Source of the DNA: Prolixibacter sp. SD074 | GTDB lineage: Bacteria; Bacteroidota; Bacteroidia; Bacteroidales; Prolixibacteraceae | Reading direction: 5' to 3' | Assembly (NCBI RefSeq): GCF_009617895.1 | Contig: NZ_BLAW01000001.1 | Location: 2,905,001 to 2,969,000 of the forward strand | DNA: 64,000 nt | Part shown: piece after piece, positions 46,414 through 55,560 of the stretch | Layout of the letters: the number at the start of each line of letters is the position of its first letter | How positions within the stretch are numbered: position 1 is the stretch's first letter | Translations under genes and position numbers: made by a program | The notes under the pieces: generated by a model | Database searches by the model: none | What the model was told of the DNA's origin: nothing | Seen by the model: the letters and a program-made list of their open reading frames with translations, nothing else

Positions 46414-47838
46414 TCAATCAACCATGCTTTTCAGAAAACGGTAAAGCAGGCGCACCCCGGTACCAGTGGCTCCCTTTCCACGATAACTGTCGGGCTGCAT
46501 CAGGAATGCGGCTCCGGCAATATCAAGATGAATCCAGGGATAGCCGACAAAGTTTTCGAGGAATTTCCCGGCGGTAATCATTCCGGCCTCACGCGGTCCC
46601 AGGTTCTTCAAGTCGGCGATATCCGATTTCAACAGTTCGCCGTACTCGTCCCAGAACGGGAACTCAACCACACGCTCGTAAACCTCATATCCCGCTTTTT
46701 GAAGTTTTTGGAATACTTCCGGTTTGGCGGTTCCCATGCCGGCAACTCCGTATTGGCCAAGCGCCACTGCAGCTGCCCCCGTCAAAGTAGCGGCATCAAT
46801 CACCAATCCAGGATCAAATTTTTTCGCATAAGTCAACGCATCGGCCAGCAACAGACGACCTTCTGCATCGGTATTGAGCACTTCTACTGTTTTACCGCTG
46901 TACATGGTAATCACATCTCCGGGAACGTAGGCATTCCCGTCCGGACGGTTATCGGTAGCCGGTACCAGAGCAATGATATGCAACGGCAACCGGTTCAGCG
47001 CGGCTGCATAAATTGCACCTCCAACAGCTGCTCCACCAGCCATATCCGATTTCATGTAATCCATCGAATTGGGCGTCGGCTTGAGGCTCAGGCCTCCCGT
47101 ATCGTAAACCACGCCTTTCCCAACCAAAACAATCGGCTTCTCATTCACCGGATTTTCAGGTTTCCATTCCATGATGGTAAAAGTAGGCGGGTCGATACTC
47201 CCTTTGTTCACAGCCAACAGACCGCCCATTTTCAGTGATTCGATTTTCTGTTTGTGCAGAACCTCCACCTTTATTCCGGCTTCCTTACCTATTTCCTGGA
47301 AAGATGCCGCCAATCGCTCCGCATTCATATGCGAAAGCGGCTCGTTCACCAGGTCGCGCGTTTTGTAAACACTTTTCACCAGGTTAGCCAATTCCGTCAC
47401 ATCTGCATCAGTCAATTTTTCGGAAACCAGAAACAAGTTTTTTAGCGAACTATCTTTCCCTTTTTTATCAGTAAAATGATCCAGGAACCGATAACTGCTC
47501 AATGCCACTCCTTCGGCGACAGCTATAACAGCCTGCACTCCGGTACCCGATATGCCGAGTTCTTCCAGTTTTTCCCCTGAAGTCACTGTCGCTATTTCAT
47601 TTCCTTTTTTCCGGCATTGTTCGTAAAAAACATCATCCCCTTTATCCTGCTTAGGTGCTACCAGAAAAATCCAGCCATCCATCCGGTTAATGGAAATCAA
47701 TTCCGATTTGTCCTTCAGCCTTTTTTGGGCATATTTTTTCTCCTTTTCGCTAAGCGGAAGCGAAGCCAGCTCCGTTGCCTCTTTTAGTATGTATACCAGA
47801 TTATTACCGCGGTATTCGTTTTGTCTTTTTAGTTCCAT
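46414..47838 (-). CDS. pepA: Leucyl aminopeptidase, M17 family
   Basis: Cytosolic two-metal aminopeptidase (474 aa). The catalytic domain has VGKGVVYDTGGLSLKP, MKSDMAGGAAV, and the signature NTDAEGRLLLADAL. The usual first metal ligand motif GKGVTFDTGG is slightly changed (VVYDTGG). TGAAAVALG and the C-terminal WIHLDIAGAAFL also match. The N-terminal domain is divergent, as is common in this family. Confidence 0.93.
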   Translation of the reverse strand: MELKRQNEYRGNNLVYILKEATELASLPLSEKEKKYAQKRLKDKSELISINRMDGWIFLVAPKQDKGDDVFYEQCRKKGNEIATVTSGEKLEELGISGTGVQAVIAVAEGVALSSYRFLDHFTDKKGKDSSLKNLFLVSEKLTDADVTELANLVKSVYKTRDLVNEPLSHMNAERLAASFQEIGKEAGIKVEVLHKQKIESLKMGGLLAVNKGSIDPPTFTIMEWKPENPVNEKPIVLVGKGVVYDTGGLSLKPTPNSMDYMKSDMAGGAAVGGAIYAAALNRLPLHIIALVPATDNRPDGNAYVPGDVITMYSGKTVEVLNTDAEGRLLLADALTYAKKFDPGLVIDAATLTGAAAVALGQYGVAGMGTAKPEVFQKLQKAGYEVYERVVEFPFWDEYGELLKSDIADLKNLGPREAGMITAGKFLENFVGYPWIHLDIAGAAFLMQPDSYRGKGATGTGVRLLYRFLKSMVD

Positions 47839-47968
47839 TTGGAAGAATTTAATTTACTGATGCAACATTATTGCCCGAAAAAGGTTGAATCCTTTTGGAA
47901 AGGATAGCCGTAAACATCAGCGATTATCTTATTTGAAAATTAGTACCTTTACGCCAAATTATTACTAC

Positions 47969-49087
47969 ATGAATTTCGAATCAATATACCAAAAAGCCTT
48001 AAACTTTGAGGCGTTGACCATTGATGAAGGACTGCTGCTGTATGAGCACGCCCCCACACCGGAGTTAATGCATATAGCAAATGAATTGCGGAAGAAGAAA
48101 GTGCCCGGCAACGTGGTAACCTGGATTATCGACCGTAATGTGAATACCACCAACGTGTGTGTGGCCCACTGTAATTTCTGTAATTTCCGTCGCGATATAG
48201 GCGATAAGGATACGTATACTACCACTATTAAAGAGTATTCCGAAAAGATTGAAGAAATGCTCAAACAGGGTGGTAATCAGTTGTTGCTTCAGGGCGGAAT
48301 GCACCCTCGGTATGGTATCAAGTTTTATACCGACCTGTTCAGTGAGTTGAAACGCCTTTATCCGGAAGTGAAACTACACTCGCTGGGACCGCCTGAAGTG
48401 GCGCACATCGCCAAACGCTCACGTTTGAGTTTCCGCGATACCCTCGTTCAATTGCGGGATTCAGGATTGGACAGTCTGCCCGGAGCAGGTGCCGAGATTC
48501 TTTCCGACCGTGTTCGCCGGATTTTATCACCCGGAAAGTGCAATACGCAGGAATGGCTCGATGTGATGCGTGAAGCCCACAAATTAAAGATGGTCACTTC
48601 GGCCACCATGATGTTCGGAACCATCGAAACCAACCGGGAGCGCATTGAGCACCTGGTCCAGCTTCGCGAAGTTCAGGAAGAACGTCCGGAAGGCAGCGAC
48701 GGTTTTACCGCTTTCATCCCGTGGCCAGTAATGCTCGATGATACTGAGCTCTATGAAAATATTGATGTTTCTCCGATTGAGCCGATGGAATATGTGCGGA
48801 TGATTGCCATTTCGCGCATCATGCTGAACAATGTGACCAACATCCAGGCATCGTGGCTAACGGTTGGAAGAGACACGGCACAGTTATGTCTGCACGCCGG
48901 GGCCAACGACATGGGTTCCATCATGATTGAAGAAAACGTGGTTTCTGCAGCAGGAGCATCGTACCAGATGAATGCCAAAGGAATTCAGCAGTCGATTATC
49001 GACGCTGGTTTCCGTCCGCAACTGCGTACGCAAGGATACGAACATGCCAAGTTACCGGAAATTGTTCCGGAACTGCAGCCAGCATAA
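47969..49087 (+). CDS. mqnC: Cyclic dehypoxanthine futalosine synthase
   Basis: Radical SAM enzyme of the futalosine menaquinone pathway (372 aa). The cluster motif CxxxCxxC is CVAHCNFC (Cys64, Cys68, Cys71), followed by FRRD. LLLQGGMHPRYGIKFYTDLF, SLPGAGAEILSDRVRR, ATMMFGTIETNRERIEHL and the end FRPQLRTQGYE are typical of MqnC rather than MqnE. ATG 47969 is chosen over an in-frame TTG at 47885. No other mqn genes are in the window. Confidence 0.95.
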   Translation: MNFESIYQKALNFEALTIDEGLLLYEHAPTPELMHIANELRKKKVPGNVVTWIIDRNVNTTNVCVAHCNFCNFRRDIGDKDTYTTTIKEYSEKIEEMLKQGGNQLLLQGGMHPRYGIKFYTDLFSELKRLYPEVKLHSLGPPEVAHIAKRSRLSFRDTLVQLRDSGLDSLPGAGAEILSDRVRRILSPGKCNTQEWLDVMREAHKLKMVTSATMMFGTIETNRERIEHLVQLREVQEERPEGSDGFTAFIPWPVMLDDTELYENIDVSPIEPMEYVRMIAISRIMLNNVTNIQASWLTVGRDTAQLCLHAGANDMGSIMIEENVVSAAGASYQMNAKGIQQSIIDAGFRPQLRTQGYEHAKLPEIVPELQPA

Positions 49088-49113
49088 CAATGAAACGTTA
49101 ATACAGATACCAT

Positions 49114-49160
49114 AAACAAGAAGAGGCGGGAAATTCAATATTTCCGCCTCTTCTTGTTTT
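49114..49160 (+). terminator. Strong bidirectional terminator after mqnC
   Basis: AAACAAGAAGAGGCGGGAAA and TTTCCGCCTCTTCTTGTTT pair over about 19 bp with one bulged G and a short loop. T-runs flank it on both strands. It separates convergent mqnC and the DUF4837 gene. Confidence 0.85.
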
Positions 49161-49175
49161 ATCCTTTCGAAGGAG

Positions 49176-50258
49176 TTATTTCGTCGAAACTGAATCAGCC
49201 GGCGTTGCCCCAATCCCATTGCCCATCTCGGCCATCCGGTTGATCCTATCATTCTTTTTCTGGTCGGGAAAACGTACCGAATAGATCATCGCCTCCACCT
49301 GCCTCATCAGTTCCCTCTTATCGTCCCTGGGTGCATAAACAAACCCTTCCAGTGTGAGTACACGACCACGGATCGGGTCGAGTGTTGTGATGCTGACAAA
49401 AGGCCCCCCCATAAAATCACCATGAACTTTCCACAAACCTCTTATCATGACTGTATAATTACCATTCAATTTAAAGGCACGGGAGAGGGTTGGTATCATC
49501 CGCTCAGTAGTCATATAAGTACCCGGAGCGGGGCCCGGTACATTTTTCTTCGACACCGAATCCCGCTTATCCAGTAAATACTTTTTGGTAAACGTACTAT
49601 CAGATGTATACGGGTACCAGTATGCAATTACGTCCTGACTAATATTCGGGGTTTCATAGCGGATCCAGACAAAATTGGTGGTGTCAACCGAAACCGCAAA
49701 TCCTTTTGGCACATTAATGGTGAAATGATGTTCTTTTTCCATCCGGCTGGCAACCGCTTCATTTCTAAATTTCCGGTCGGCATACATTTTCATCAACCGA
49801 TCCCGCTCGCCTTTCACAAAGATGCCAACAACATCATTTCCTCTTTTGGCAAAGAAGTCAACAAAACTCTTTTCATCGGGTGCCTGCACTGTAACAATCA
49901 ATTGCGGTTTCGACCAAACATTTCGCTGTATCTTGATAGAAGGTTCCTTAACCGATGTGTTAATTCTGGTCAGCAGAATATTCCGGCTGGTTTTGAAAAT
50001 CTCATTAAAAGCTTCCGGCGGAATATGCACCACATTCAACATTGGCTCATCCCTGGGCAAACCAGCCACAGGCTGGGCCAGGAAGTGAAATATGGTATCG
50101 CCAACAGCTCCTTCCCAATAGTTCTTGGGAATCACTACGACTGTTTCACCCGGTTTCCCGGTAGCATTTTTCATTACTGGATTACTGTCTCCCGAGCAGG
50201 AGGAAACTATCGCTCCCAAGGCAAAGACGACCGTCAGTTGAAATAGTATCTTCTTCAT
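49176..50258 (-). CDS. DUF4837 family lipoprotein
   Basis: A 360-residue lipoprotein with signal MKKILFQLTVVFALGAIVSSC (Cys21). The sequence VVVIPKNYWEGAVGDTIFHFL, then VHIPPEAFNEIFKTSRNIL and IRYETPNISQDVIAYWYPY match the Bacteroidota-specific DUF4837 family of unknown function. It is last in a minus-strand run with tatA, rseP, dxr and the M23 gene, but the hairpin upstream suggests its own transcript. Confidence 0.85.
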   Translation of the reverse strand: MKKILFQLTVVFALGAIVSSCSGDSNPVMKNATGKPGETVVVIPKNYWEGAVGDTIFHFLAQPVAGLPRDEPMLNVVHIPPEAFNEIFKTSRNILLTRINTSVKEPSIKIQRNVWSKPQLIVTVQAPDEKSFVDFFAKRGNDVVGIFVKGERDRLMKMYADRKFRNEAVASRMEKEHHFTINVPKGFAVSVDTTNFVWIRYETPNISQDVIAYWYPYTSDSTFTKKYLLDKRDSVSKKNVPGPAPGTYMTTERMIPTLSRAFKLNGNYTVMIRGLWKVHGDFMGGPFVSITTLDPIRGRVLTLEGFVYAPRDDKRELMRQVEAMIYSVRFPDQKKNDRINRMAEMGNGIGATPADSVSTK

Positions 50259-50470
50259 GATACGCTATTTTAGATTTATTGTCGTTTCGATAAAAAATAA
50301 AAAAACCTTTCAACAAAACTGTAATTCGGCGCCCGTTCCCGGGACGGTGTATAATGAACCAGGTTTAAATTGCATTGGTTACCGAAAATTGTCTTACTAG
50401 ATGATACGTTGGTTATTTCGAAATTAACAAAATTACACTAGTAAAAAAAGTTAAAGAATATCAACGAACA

Positions 50471-50496
50471 AACCCCGGCTCAATTGAACCAGGGTT
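50471..50496 (-). terminator. Probable tatA terminator
   Basis: On the minus strand AACCCTGGTTC and GAGCCGGGGTT form an 11-bp stem with two G-U pairs around an AATT loop, just after the tatA stop. The following T content is low. Confidence 0.5.
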
Positions 50497-50527
50497 CTGT
50501 ATCGTATCCGCCTGAATATTCTTCAGA

Positions 50528-50758
50528 CTACTCTTTGAGTGTCTCTTTTGATTTGTCTTCTTTTGATTTGTCTTCTTTCTTCGACTTTTCATCTGTCTCG
50601 CCCTCATCACTGGTGGCGTTTTTAAACTCTTTCATGCCCTTCCCAAGGCCGCGCATCAATTCCGGTATCTTCTTACCTCCGAACAGAAGCAGAACAATGA
50701 CCAGTATGATTATGATTTCCTGCGGGCCAATGAACCCTGCTATCACGAATAAGTTCAT
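50528..50758 (-). CDS. tatA: Twin-arginine translocase subunit TatA/TatE-type
   Basis: A 76-residue protein with one N-terminal membrane helix ([33 protein letters not shown]). The FGxxxxPEL hinge and amphipathic helix define the TatA/B family. The short length and the Lys/Asp/Glu-rich tail fit TatA rather than TatB. ATG 50758 is used. No tatC is in the window. Twin-arginine Rieske lipoproteins encoded at 6121-7113 are possible clients. Confidence 0.92.
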   Translation of the reverse strand: MNLFVIAGFIGPQEIIIILVIVLLLFGGKKIPELMRGLGKGMKEFKNATSDEGETDEKSKKEDKSKEDKSKETLKE

Positions 50759-50836
50759 AATGTCATGTTTTAAAGGTTTGGTTACAAATTTAGAATTTTT
50801 TTCACAGGATGTTCTTCGCACTCAGGAAATGACACG

Positions 50837-52168
50837 CTACCCTTTAAATAATTTGATAATGTCGTTTCCATTCGCGAAAATCAGCAGCGCGAAAAGAATC
50901 ACCATCCCGGCAATCTGCGCATATTCCAGGAATTTATCGCTGGGTTTCCGGCCCGAGATAATTTCATAAAGCAGGAACAACACGTGGCCCCCGTCAAGCG
51001 CCGGAATGGGCAAAATATTCATTACCGCCAGAATGATTGACAAGAAAGCTGTCAGGTTCCAGAAGGACTGCCAGTCCCAAATGCTGGGGAAAATATTTCC
51101 AATAGCGATAAATCCGCCCAACGATTCATAAGCTTTCGTTTCGGGCTGAAACAACAGTTTAAATTGTTTTAGATAATTATCAACGGTGTTGAAACCTTTC
51201 GTTACACCGGCCGGGATGGATTGCCAGAATCCATAGGTAAGCGTTTTGAACTTGAACTCATTCCGAAGTCCGCCCATATTGTACTGTACCCCCATCATTC
51301 CGTCGTCGCCAACTGCAACCGGCAATGTTTTGGTTTCGCCGTTTCGCTCGATGGTCACATCCACCGTTTTACCCTTTGCACCTTTAAGTGCCTTAACAAA
51401 CTGGTCATTGAAAGTAAAGTGCTGACCATTGATGGCCAAAACCTTATCACCGATATTCATACCGGCATCGCGTGCCGGTGAGTTTTTTTGAAAGCCGGTC
51501 ACATCAAGAGAAAAAGGAATACGAATCCCCAGTACATTTTTCGTTTTCAGCAATCGGGCGATATCTTCCTGGGTGATCGGAATTTTTACATCTTTTCCGT
51601 CTCGCTCCACATTCACATAACTGGCCTTTTCGAGCACAATGGTTGGAACGATTTTCGAGAAATCAGCGACCTCTTTGCCATCTACATTCAGAATTTTATC
51701 GCCGTTTTGGAAGCCAATATCACGGCCCGCTTCATTGGTCACTATTCCATACTTCACACTGGCAGTAGGCAGGTATTGGTCACCCCAGGTGAAGAGCACC
51801 ATTGCATACAGGAAAAGTGCAAAAATGAGATTAAACAACACACCGCCAATCATGATTAAGAGACGCTGCCATGCCGGTTTCGCCCGGAATTCCCAGGGCT
51901 GCGGTGGTTGTTTCATCTGCTCTTTGTCCATCGACTCATCGATCATGCCCGAGATTTTCACGTAACCGCCCAGCGGCAGCCAGCCGACGCCGTACTCGGT
52001 TTCGCCTTTCTTAAATTTAAAGAGCGAAAACCACGGATCGAAGAAGAGATAGAATTTTTCAACCCGGCACTTGAAGAGCTTGGCGAAAACAAAGTGTCCA
52101 AACTCGTGAAGGACAACCAGAATTGAAAGGCTCAGGATAAGCTGAGCCGCCTTGACCAAAACAACCAT
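50837..52168 (-). CDS. rseP: Site-2 zinc metalloprotease RseP
   Basis: Intramembrane protease (443 aa). The zinc site HEFGH is at residues 21-25 in helix 1, and the third ligand lies in the C-terminal NILPIPALDGGHVLFLL. Two PDZ domains sit between (about 120-200 and 205-290, the second with SPARDAGMNIGDKVLAINGQ). In other bacteria it cleaves anti-sigma factors and leftover signal peptides. It lies 21 bp after dxr, a common gene pairing. Confidence 0.95.
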   Translation of the reverse strand: MVVLVKAAQLILSLSILVVLHEFGHFVFAKLFKCRVEKFYLFFDPWFSLFKFKKGETEYGVGWLPLGGYVKISGMIDESMDKEQMKQPPQPWEFRAKPAWQRLLIMIGGVLFNLIFALFLYAMVLFTWGDQYLPTASVKYGIVTNEAGRDIGFQNGDKILNVDGKEVADFSKIVPTIVLEKASYVNVERDGKDVKIPITQEDIARLLKTKNVLGIRIPFSLDVTGFQKNSPARDAGMNIGDKVLAINGQHFTFNDQFVKALKGAKGKTVDVTIERNGETKTLPVAVGDDGMMGVQYNMGGLRNEFKFKTLTYGFWQSIPAGVTKGFNTVDNYLKQFKLLFQPETKAYESLGGFIAIGNIFPSIWDWQSFWNLTAFLSIILAVMNILPIPALDGGHVLFLLYEIISGRKPSDKFLEYAQIAGMVILFALLIFANGNDIIKLFKG

Positions 52169-52189
52169 AGTATCTTTATCGAATCGTTT

Positions 52190-53347
52190 TTAACTATTTT
52201 CATTAACCAATAAGATGGCCCTTTCGCGAGCTTCCCGATCGGTTTCAACATAATCTTCGTACGAAGGTTCATTAACCAACGGAGTTTTCATCATAACAGC
52301 CTCATTGATACAAGCCATCTCGGTAAAAGCGATTTTTCTTTCCAGGAAGGCTTTTACGGCTATTTCATTGGATGCATTGAGCGAACAGGCAATATTTCCA
52401 CCCTGATGCAAAGCCTCATACGAAAGTGCAAGATTACGAAAATTTTCGGTTTCGGGTGAATCGAATGTCAGCGTAGGGTAATCGGAGAACCGGAAGCGCG
52501 GGAAATCGCTGGCTAACCTTTCGGGATACGCCAATGCATACTGAATGGGTACCCGCATATCGGGCATGCCGAGCTGCGCTTTCAATGCACCGTCCTGAAA
52601 CTGGACCAGTGAATGAACAATACTCTGCGGATGCACCACCACGTCGATTTGTTCCGGCTTTAAACCAAACAGCCATTTCGCTTCAATCACTTCGAAGCCT
52701 TTGTTCATCAACGAGGCTGAATCGATGGTAATTTTCGCGCCCATGTCCCAGCTCGGGTGCTTCAGCGCGTCTTCCGGTGTAACCACCCGAAGTTCTTTCG
52801 CTGTCCTTCCGTGGAACGGACCGCCCGAACAGGTGAGAATGACTTTCTCGATGGGGTTCATGAACTCGCCGGCCAGGCATTGAAAAATGGCCGAGTGTTC
52901 CGAATCCACCGGAAGGATATCCACCTTCTTTTCGTTGGCCAGCCGCATAATCAACTCACCGGCAACCACCATCGTTTCCTTGTTCGCCAGCGCAATGGTT
53001 TTACCGGCATTAATGGCGTTGATGGTCGGTAACAAGCCCGAGTATCCCACCATCGCCGTCAGCACCACATCAACAGAACCCATCGACACCACCTGCGCTA
53101 CGGCACTGGCACCGGCATAAACTTTAATCGGTTCCGAAGCCAGCGCATCGCGGACTTCGTCGTATTTATCTTCGTTGGCAATAACCACAACATTGGGCCT
53201 GAACAGACGTGCCTGCGCAATCAACAACTGTGTGTTGTTGTTGGCCGTCAGTACCTCCACAGTAAACCGGCCGGGATTTTTCTCAATCACCTCCAGCGCC
53301 TGTGTTCCGATGGAACCCGTTGAACCCAGTATGGCAATATTTTTCAT
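52190..53347 (-). CDS. dxr: 1-deoxy-D-xylulose 5-phosphate reductoisomerase
   Basis: Makes MEP in the non-mevalonate isoprenoid pathway (385 aa). The NADPH motif is AILGSTGSIGTQALEVIEKNP at the start. IALANKETMVVAGELIM, PVDSEHSAIFQCL, the catalytic loop LTCSGGPFHGRT, WDMGAKITIDSASLMNKG and VHPQSIVHSLVQFQDG are all conserved. It is followed by rseP and preceded by the M23 gene with a 10 bp gap, suggesting an operon. Confidence 0.97.
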   Translation of the reverse strand: MKNIAILGSTGSIGTQALEVIEKNPGRFTVEVLTANNNTQLLIAQARLFRPNVVVIANEDKYDEVRDALASEPIKVYAGASAVAQVVSMGSVDVVLTAMVGYSGLLPTINAINAGKTIALANKETMVVAGELIMRLANEKKVDILPVDSEHSAIFQCLAGEFMNPIEKVILTCSGGPFHGRTAKELRVVTPEDALKHPSWDMGAKITIDSASLMNKGFEVIEAKWLFGLKPEQIDVVVHPQSIVHSLVQFQDGALKAQLGMPDMRVPIQYALAYPERLASDFPRFRFSDYPTLTFDSPETENFRNLALSYEALHQGGNIACSLNASNEIAVKAFLERKIAFTEMACINEAVMMKTPLVNEPSYEDYVETDREARERAILLVNENS

Positions 53348-53357
53348 GATGTCTAGC

Positions 53358-54227
53358 CTAAAAATTGATGTAATCTTCGGGGTTCAAAGGTACACCCGAT
53401 TGCCACATTTCAAAATGAAGATGAGGCCCGGTTGTTTCCATTCCGGTATTTCCCATAATGGCAATGGCTTCGCCGGCTCTCACCTTATCGCCGGCCTTTT
53501 TCAGCAACTCCGAATTGTGCTTGTAGAATGTCACCAGATTATGCTCGTGCTGAACCTCAAGCACATATCCGGTTTGCATGGTCCATCCGGTAAATACCAC
53601 TGTTCCGTCGAGCACCGATGAAATACGGGTATTCTTTTTCGCCACCACATCGACACCGAAGTGGCCACCGGCCGCATCGAAGTGATTGGTGATAACCCCG
53701 TTGTTGACAGGAGGGAAGAACAGTAGCTCCGAAATGCCCCGTGTATGGGCGGGAGCGTTATTATTCAGAGAGAGGTTAAATTGCTCGCGCGACAGTTGTT
53801 CCTGGAAGAGGCTGTCGTGGTTGTATTTTTTGAAATGAACCTGGTCGAGCCGGACAATGGTATCGGGCGAAGTGGTTTCATCCGGGGGTGTTTCGCCGGC
53901 CAGCAACATGCGGATATCGCGGAAATAGCGATCGCGCACAGCCAGTTCGCTTTCCAGCGAATCAACCATCAGGGCGTTTTCCACAATGGTTTGACGCATT
54001 TCGCCGGTAGGATAACCGGGGATGTATTCCCGCAACGGCGTAAAAGCAATAAGTAAAATAACACCCACAATCAGTACAATCACCACCGAGGCAACTAACA
54101 TAAACAACGACTGAGGTGTAAACCGGAACTGCCCAAGTGTATGCAGGTTCTGGTCGTTAAAGACCACCATCCGCAAGGGATTCTTCATTTTATAGCGAAG
54201 GCGCTTCTTCTGGTTTTCCGTAATCAT
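53358..54227 (-). CDS. Membrane-anchored M23 peptidase (LytM-type)
   Basis: Zinc endopeptidase acting on peptidoglycan cross-links (289 aa). One N-terminal membrane helix (LFMLVASVVIVLIVGVILLIAF) is followed by a short coiled-coil-like linker and a C-terminal LytM domain. Zinc ligands are His and Asp in GGHFGVDVV and the second His in GPHLHFEMW; the catalytic His is in FYKHNSELL. All are present, so the enzyme should be active. ATG 54227 is used. First gene before dxr. Confidence 0.92.
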   Translation of the reverse strand: MITENQKKRLRYKMKNPLRMVVFNDQNLHTLGQFRFTPQSLFMLVASVVIVLIVGVILLIAFTPLREYIPGYPTGEMRQTIVENALMVDSLESELAVRDRYFRDIRMLLAGETPPDETTSPDTIVRLDQVHFKKYNHDSLFQEQLSREQFNLSLNNNAPAHTRGISELLFFPPVNNGVITNHFDAAGGHFGVDVVAKKNTRISSVLDGTVVFTGWTMQTGYVLEVQHEHNLVTFYKHNSELLKKAGDKVRAGEAIAIMGNTGMETTGPHLHFEMWQSGVPLNPEDYINF

Positions 54228-54424
54228 TCGGTCCTGTTTTCTCTGGTTGCCAAAGTTAATAAGAAAAAGGAGAAATTTTTTATTCGCGGTTACCGCTTCA
54301 TCGTCAATATACAACACCGGGAAGTACGGCAAGCAGCTATGTTTTTTCACAAAATTATTTGGAAGGAGGCAAAAACTCATCTATATTTGCAACCGCGTTT
54401 GAGAAACATACTCAACGCCTACAT

Positions 54425-54497
<73 letters not shown>

Positions 54498-54506
54498 CAA
54501 AAGAGA

Positions 54507-54535
54507 AACCCGAAGTCATTGGCTTCGGGTTTTTT
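54507..54535 (+). terminator. tRNA terminator
   Basis: AACCCGAAG and CTTCGGGTT form a perfect 9-bp stem followed by TTTTT, 10 bp after the tRNA. Confidence 0.85.
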
Positions 54536-54550
54536 GTTAAAAAAATAATC

Positions 54551-54787
54551 TTAATGGTTTTTGACAAAATCATAAAAATCATTTACATCAACACCAAGAG
54601 TGCGTAAATTACTTTTGATTATAAAAGGAGGTATGGGATCAATATGTGTTTGTAAAACAATTGGTCTTGGAAGATTCTTGCGTGACCACACTTCGTGCCC
54701 ACCTTTGGTTCGAATAACTCTTAGGCCCTTATAAGTTAAATAATCGCGGAATAATCGTAATGGAATATTTCGTATTGATTTAGTCAT
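54551..54787 (-). CDS. hicA: HicA-type mRNA interferase toxin
   Basis: A 78-residue dsRBD-like toxin of the HicA/YcfA family. The catalytic His31 lies in TKGGHEVW and the fold pattern LFRDYLTYKGLRVIRTKGGH matches. ATG 54787 is preferred to the TTG just before it. It lies 6 bp after the antitoxin gene, antitoxin first. It would cleave mRNA when HicB is lost. Confidence 0.8.
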   Translation of the reverse strand: MTKSIRNIPLRLFRDYLTYKGLRVIRTKGGHEVWSRKNLPRPIVLQTHIDPIPPFIIKSNLRTLGVDVNDFYDFVKNH

Positions 54788-54793
54788 CAAAAA

Positions 54794-55183
54794 TTATACA
54801 GCCATCGGGAGATCTATAATTTCATCAGTTTTAGAGTAGTTATGCTCATTGAATATTCTGTTGAAATTCTCGTTATTCTCCAGCAAATAACTCATAGATG
54901 GCGGTATCATTTTCTGGCGCTTGTGTCTAGGGATATACCATCCCATACGCTTTAATTCACTTTCGAATGTCCCCTTATGTAAGGTATAATTAAAAAATTC
55001 GGCAAGTGAGACTCTAAACGATGCTTCTGCTTCTTCGTTATTGTTCCCGTATCCATATACTTCTACCGCCGGACAGTAAATTATATTTACGCCATCCTCT
55101 TCAAACCGAATCAGCGACAGCTTAATCTTAAGCGTACCATGTTCAGTATTCAATATTCCGGTAAAACCACCATTAGGATTCAT
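54794..55183 (-). CDS. hicB: HicB-type antitoxin
   Basis: A 129-residue protein. The N-terminal half has the partially degraded RNase H-like HicB fold pattern (LIRFEEDGVNIIYCPAVEVYGYGNNNEEAEASFRVSLAEFF). The C-terminal part (about 75-129) is charged and presumably binds toxin or DNA; no clear helix-turn-helix was recognised. First gene of the pair, with a promoter and palindrome directly upstream. Confidence 0.78.
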   Translation of the reverse strand: MNPNGGFTGILNTEHGTLKIKLSLIRFEEDGVNIIYCPAVEVYGYGNNNEEAEASFRVSLAEFFNYTLHKGTFESELKRMGWYIPRHKRQKMIPPSMSYLLENNENFNRIFNEHNYSKTDEIIDLPMAV

Positions 55184-55213
55184 AATGTCAATTAATTGTT
55201 GTTCTGTAACCTA

Positions 55214-55228
55214 GTACGACAAACGTAC
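55214..55228 (-). promoter_or_regulatory. Candidate HicB operator palindrome
   Basis: GTACG-ACAAA-CGTAC is a perfect inverted repeat 30 bp before hicB, positioned over the expected transcription start. Autoregulation of hicBA is known for the family; binding here is inferred. Confidence 0.45.
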
Positions 55229-55257
55229 AAAATCAATAACAAATGAAGTGTACAAAA
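55228..55257 (-). promoter_or_regulatory. hicBA promoter
   Basis: On the minus strand TTTTG (55253-55257) and TGATTTTG (55228-55235) are separated by 17 bp. This is close to the Bacteroidota pattern TTTG-spacer-TAnnTTTG, with one mismatch in the -7 element. Confidence 0.45.
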
Positions 55258-55560
55258 TTATTACTTTCTTATGACTAAAGTAGTAATTTTATTTATTTCT
55301 CATACCATACACATTTTTCCATGACTAGCTAATAACCATTGAGTTTTCGCATTTGAGTACATAAGTCCAACTATGGTTTTCTACATTATTCATGTTGATC
55401 CGTACACTATTTCAAATTTACTTGAGCAGAGAAAACACTTTTACTGAGAATCCCGATCATATAATTTTGTATATTTCATTATCTTATCTCCCTCTCTAAA
55501 CATTTCCCCTTTTCCAACCCTTTACTATATTTACATTTCAAATTCATCGAAAATTCAGAT
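55258..55560. other. AT-rich gene-free stretch before the 5'-nucleotidase
   Basis: About 300 bp, clearly more AT-rich than the surroundings, with no gene. It probably holds the promoter of the nucleotidase gene (TATATTTA near 55529 is a near match to TAnnTTTG). No copy of the tRNA 3' end was found, so there is no sign of an attachment site. Confidence 0.4.

Noticed and set aside
46528-47238. 236-codon open frame on the plus strand
   Set aside because: Antisense to the leucyl aminopeptidase gene; no domain or start context.
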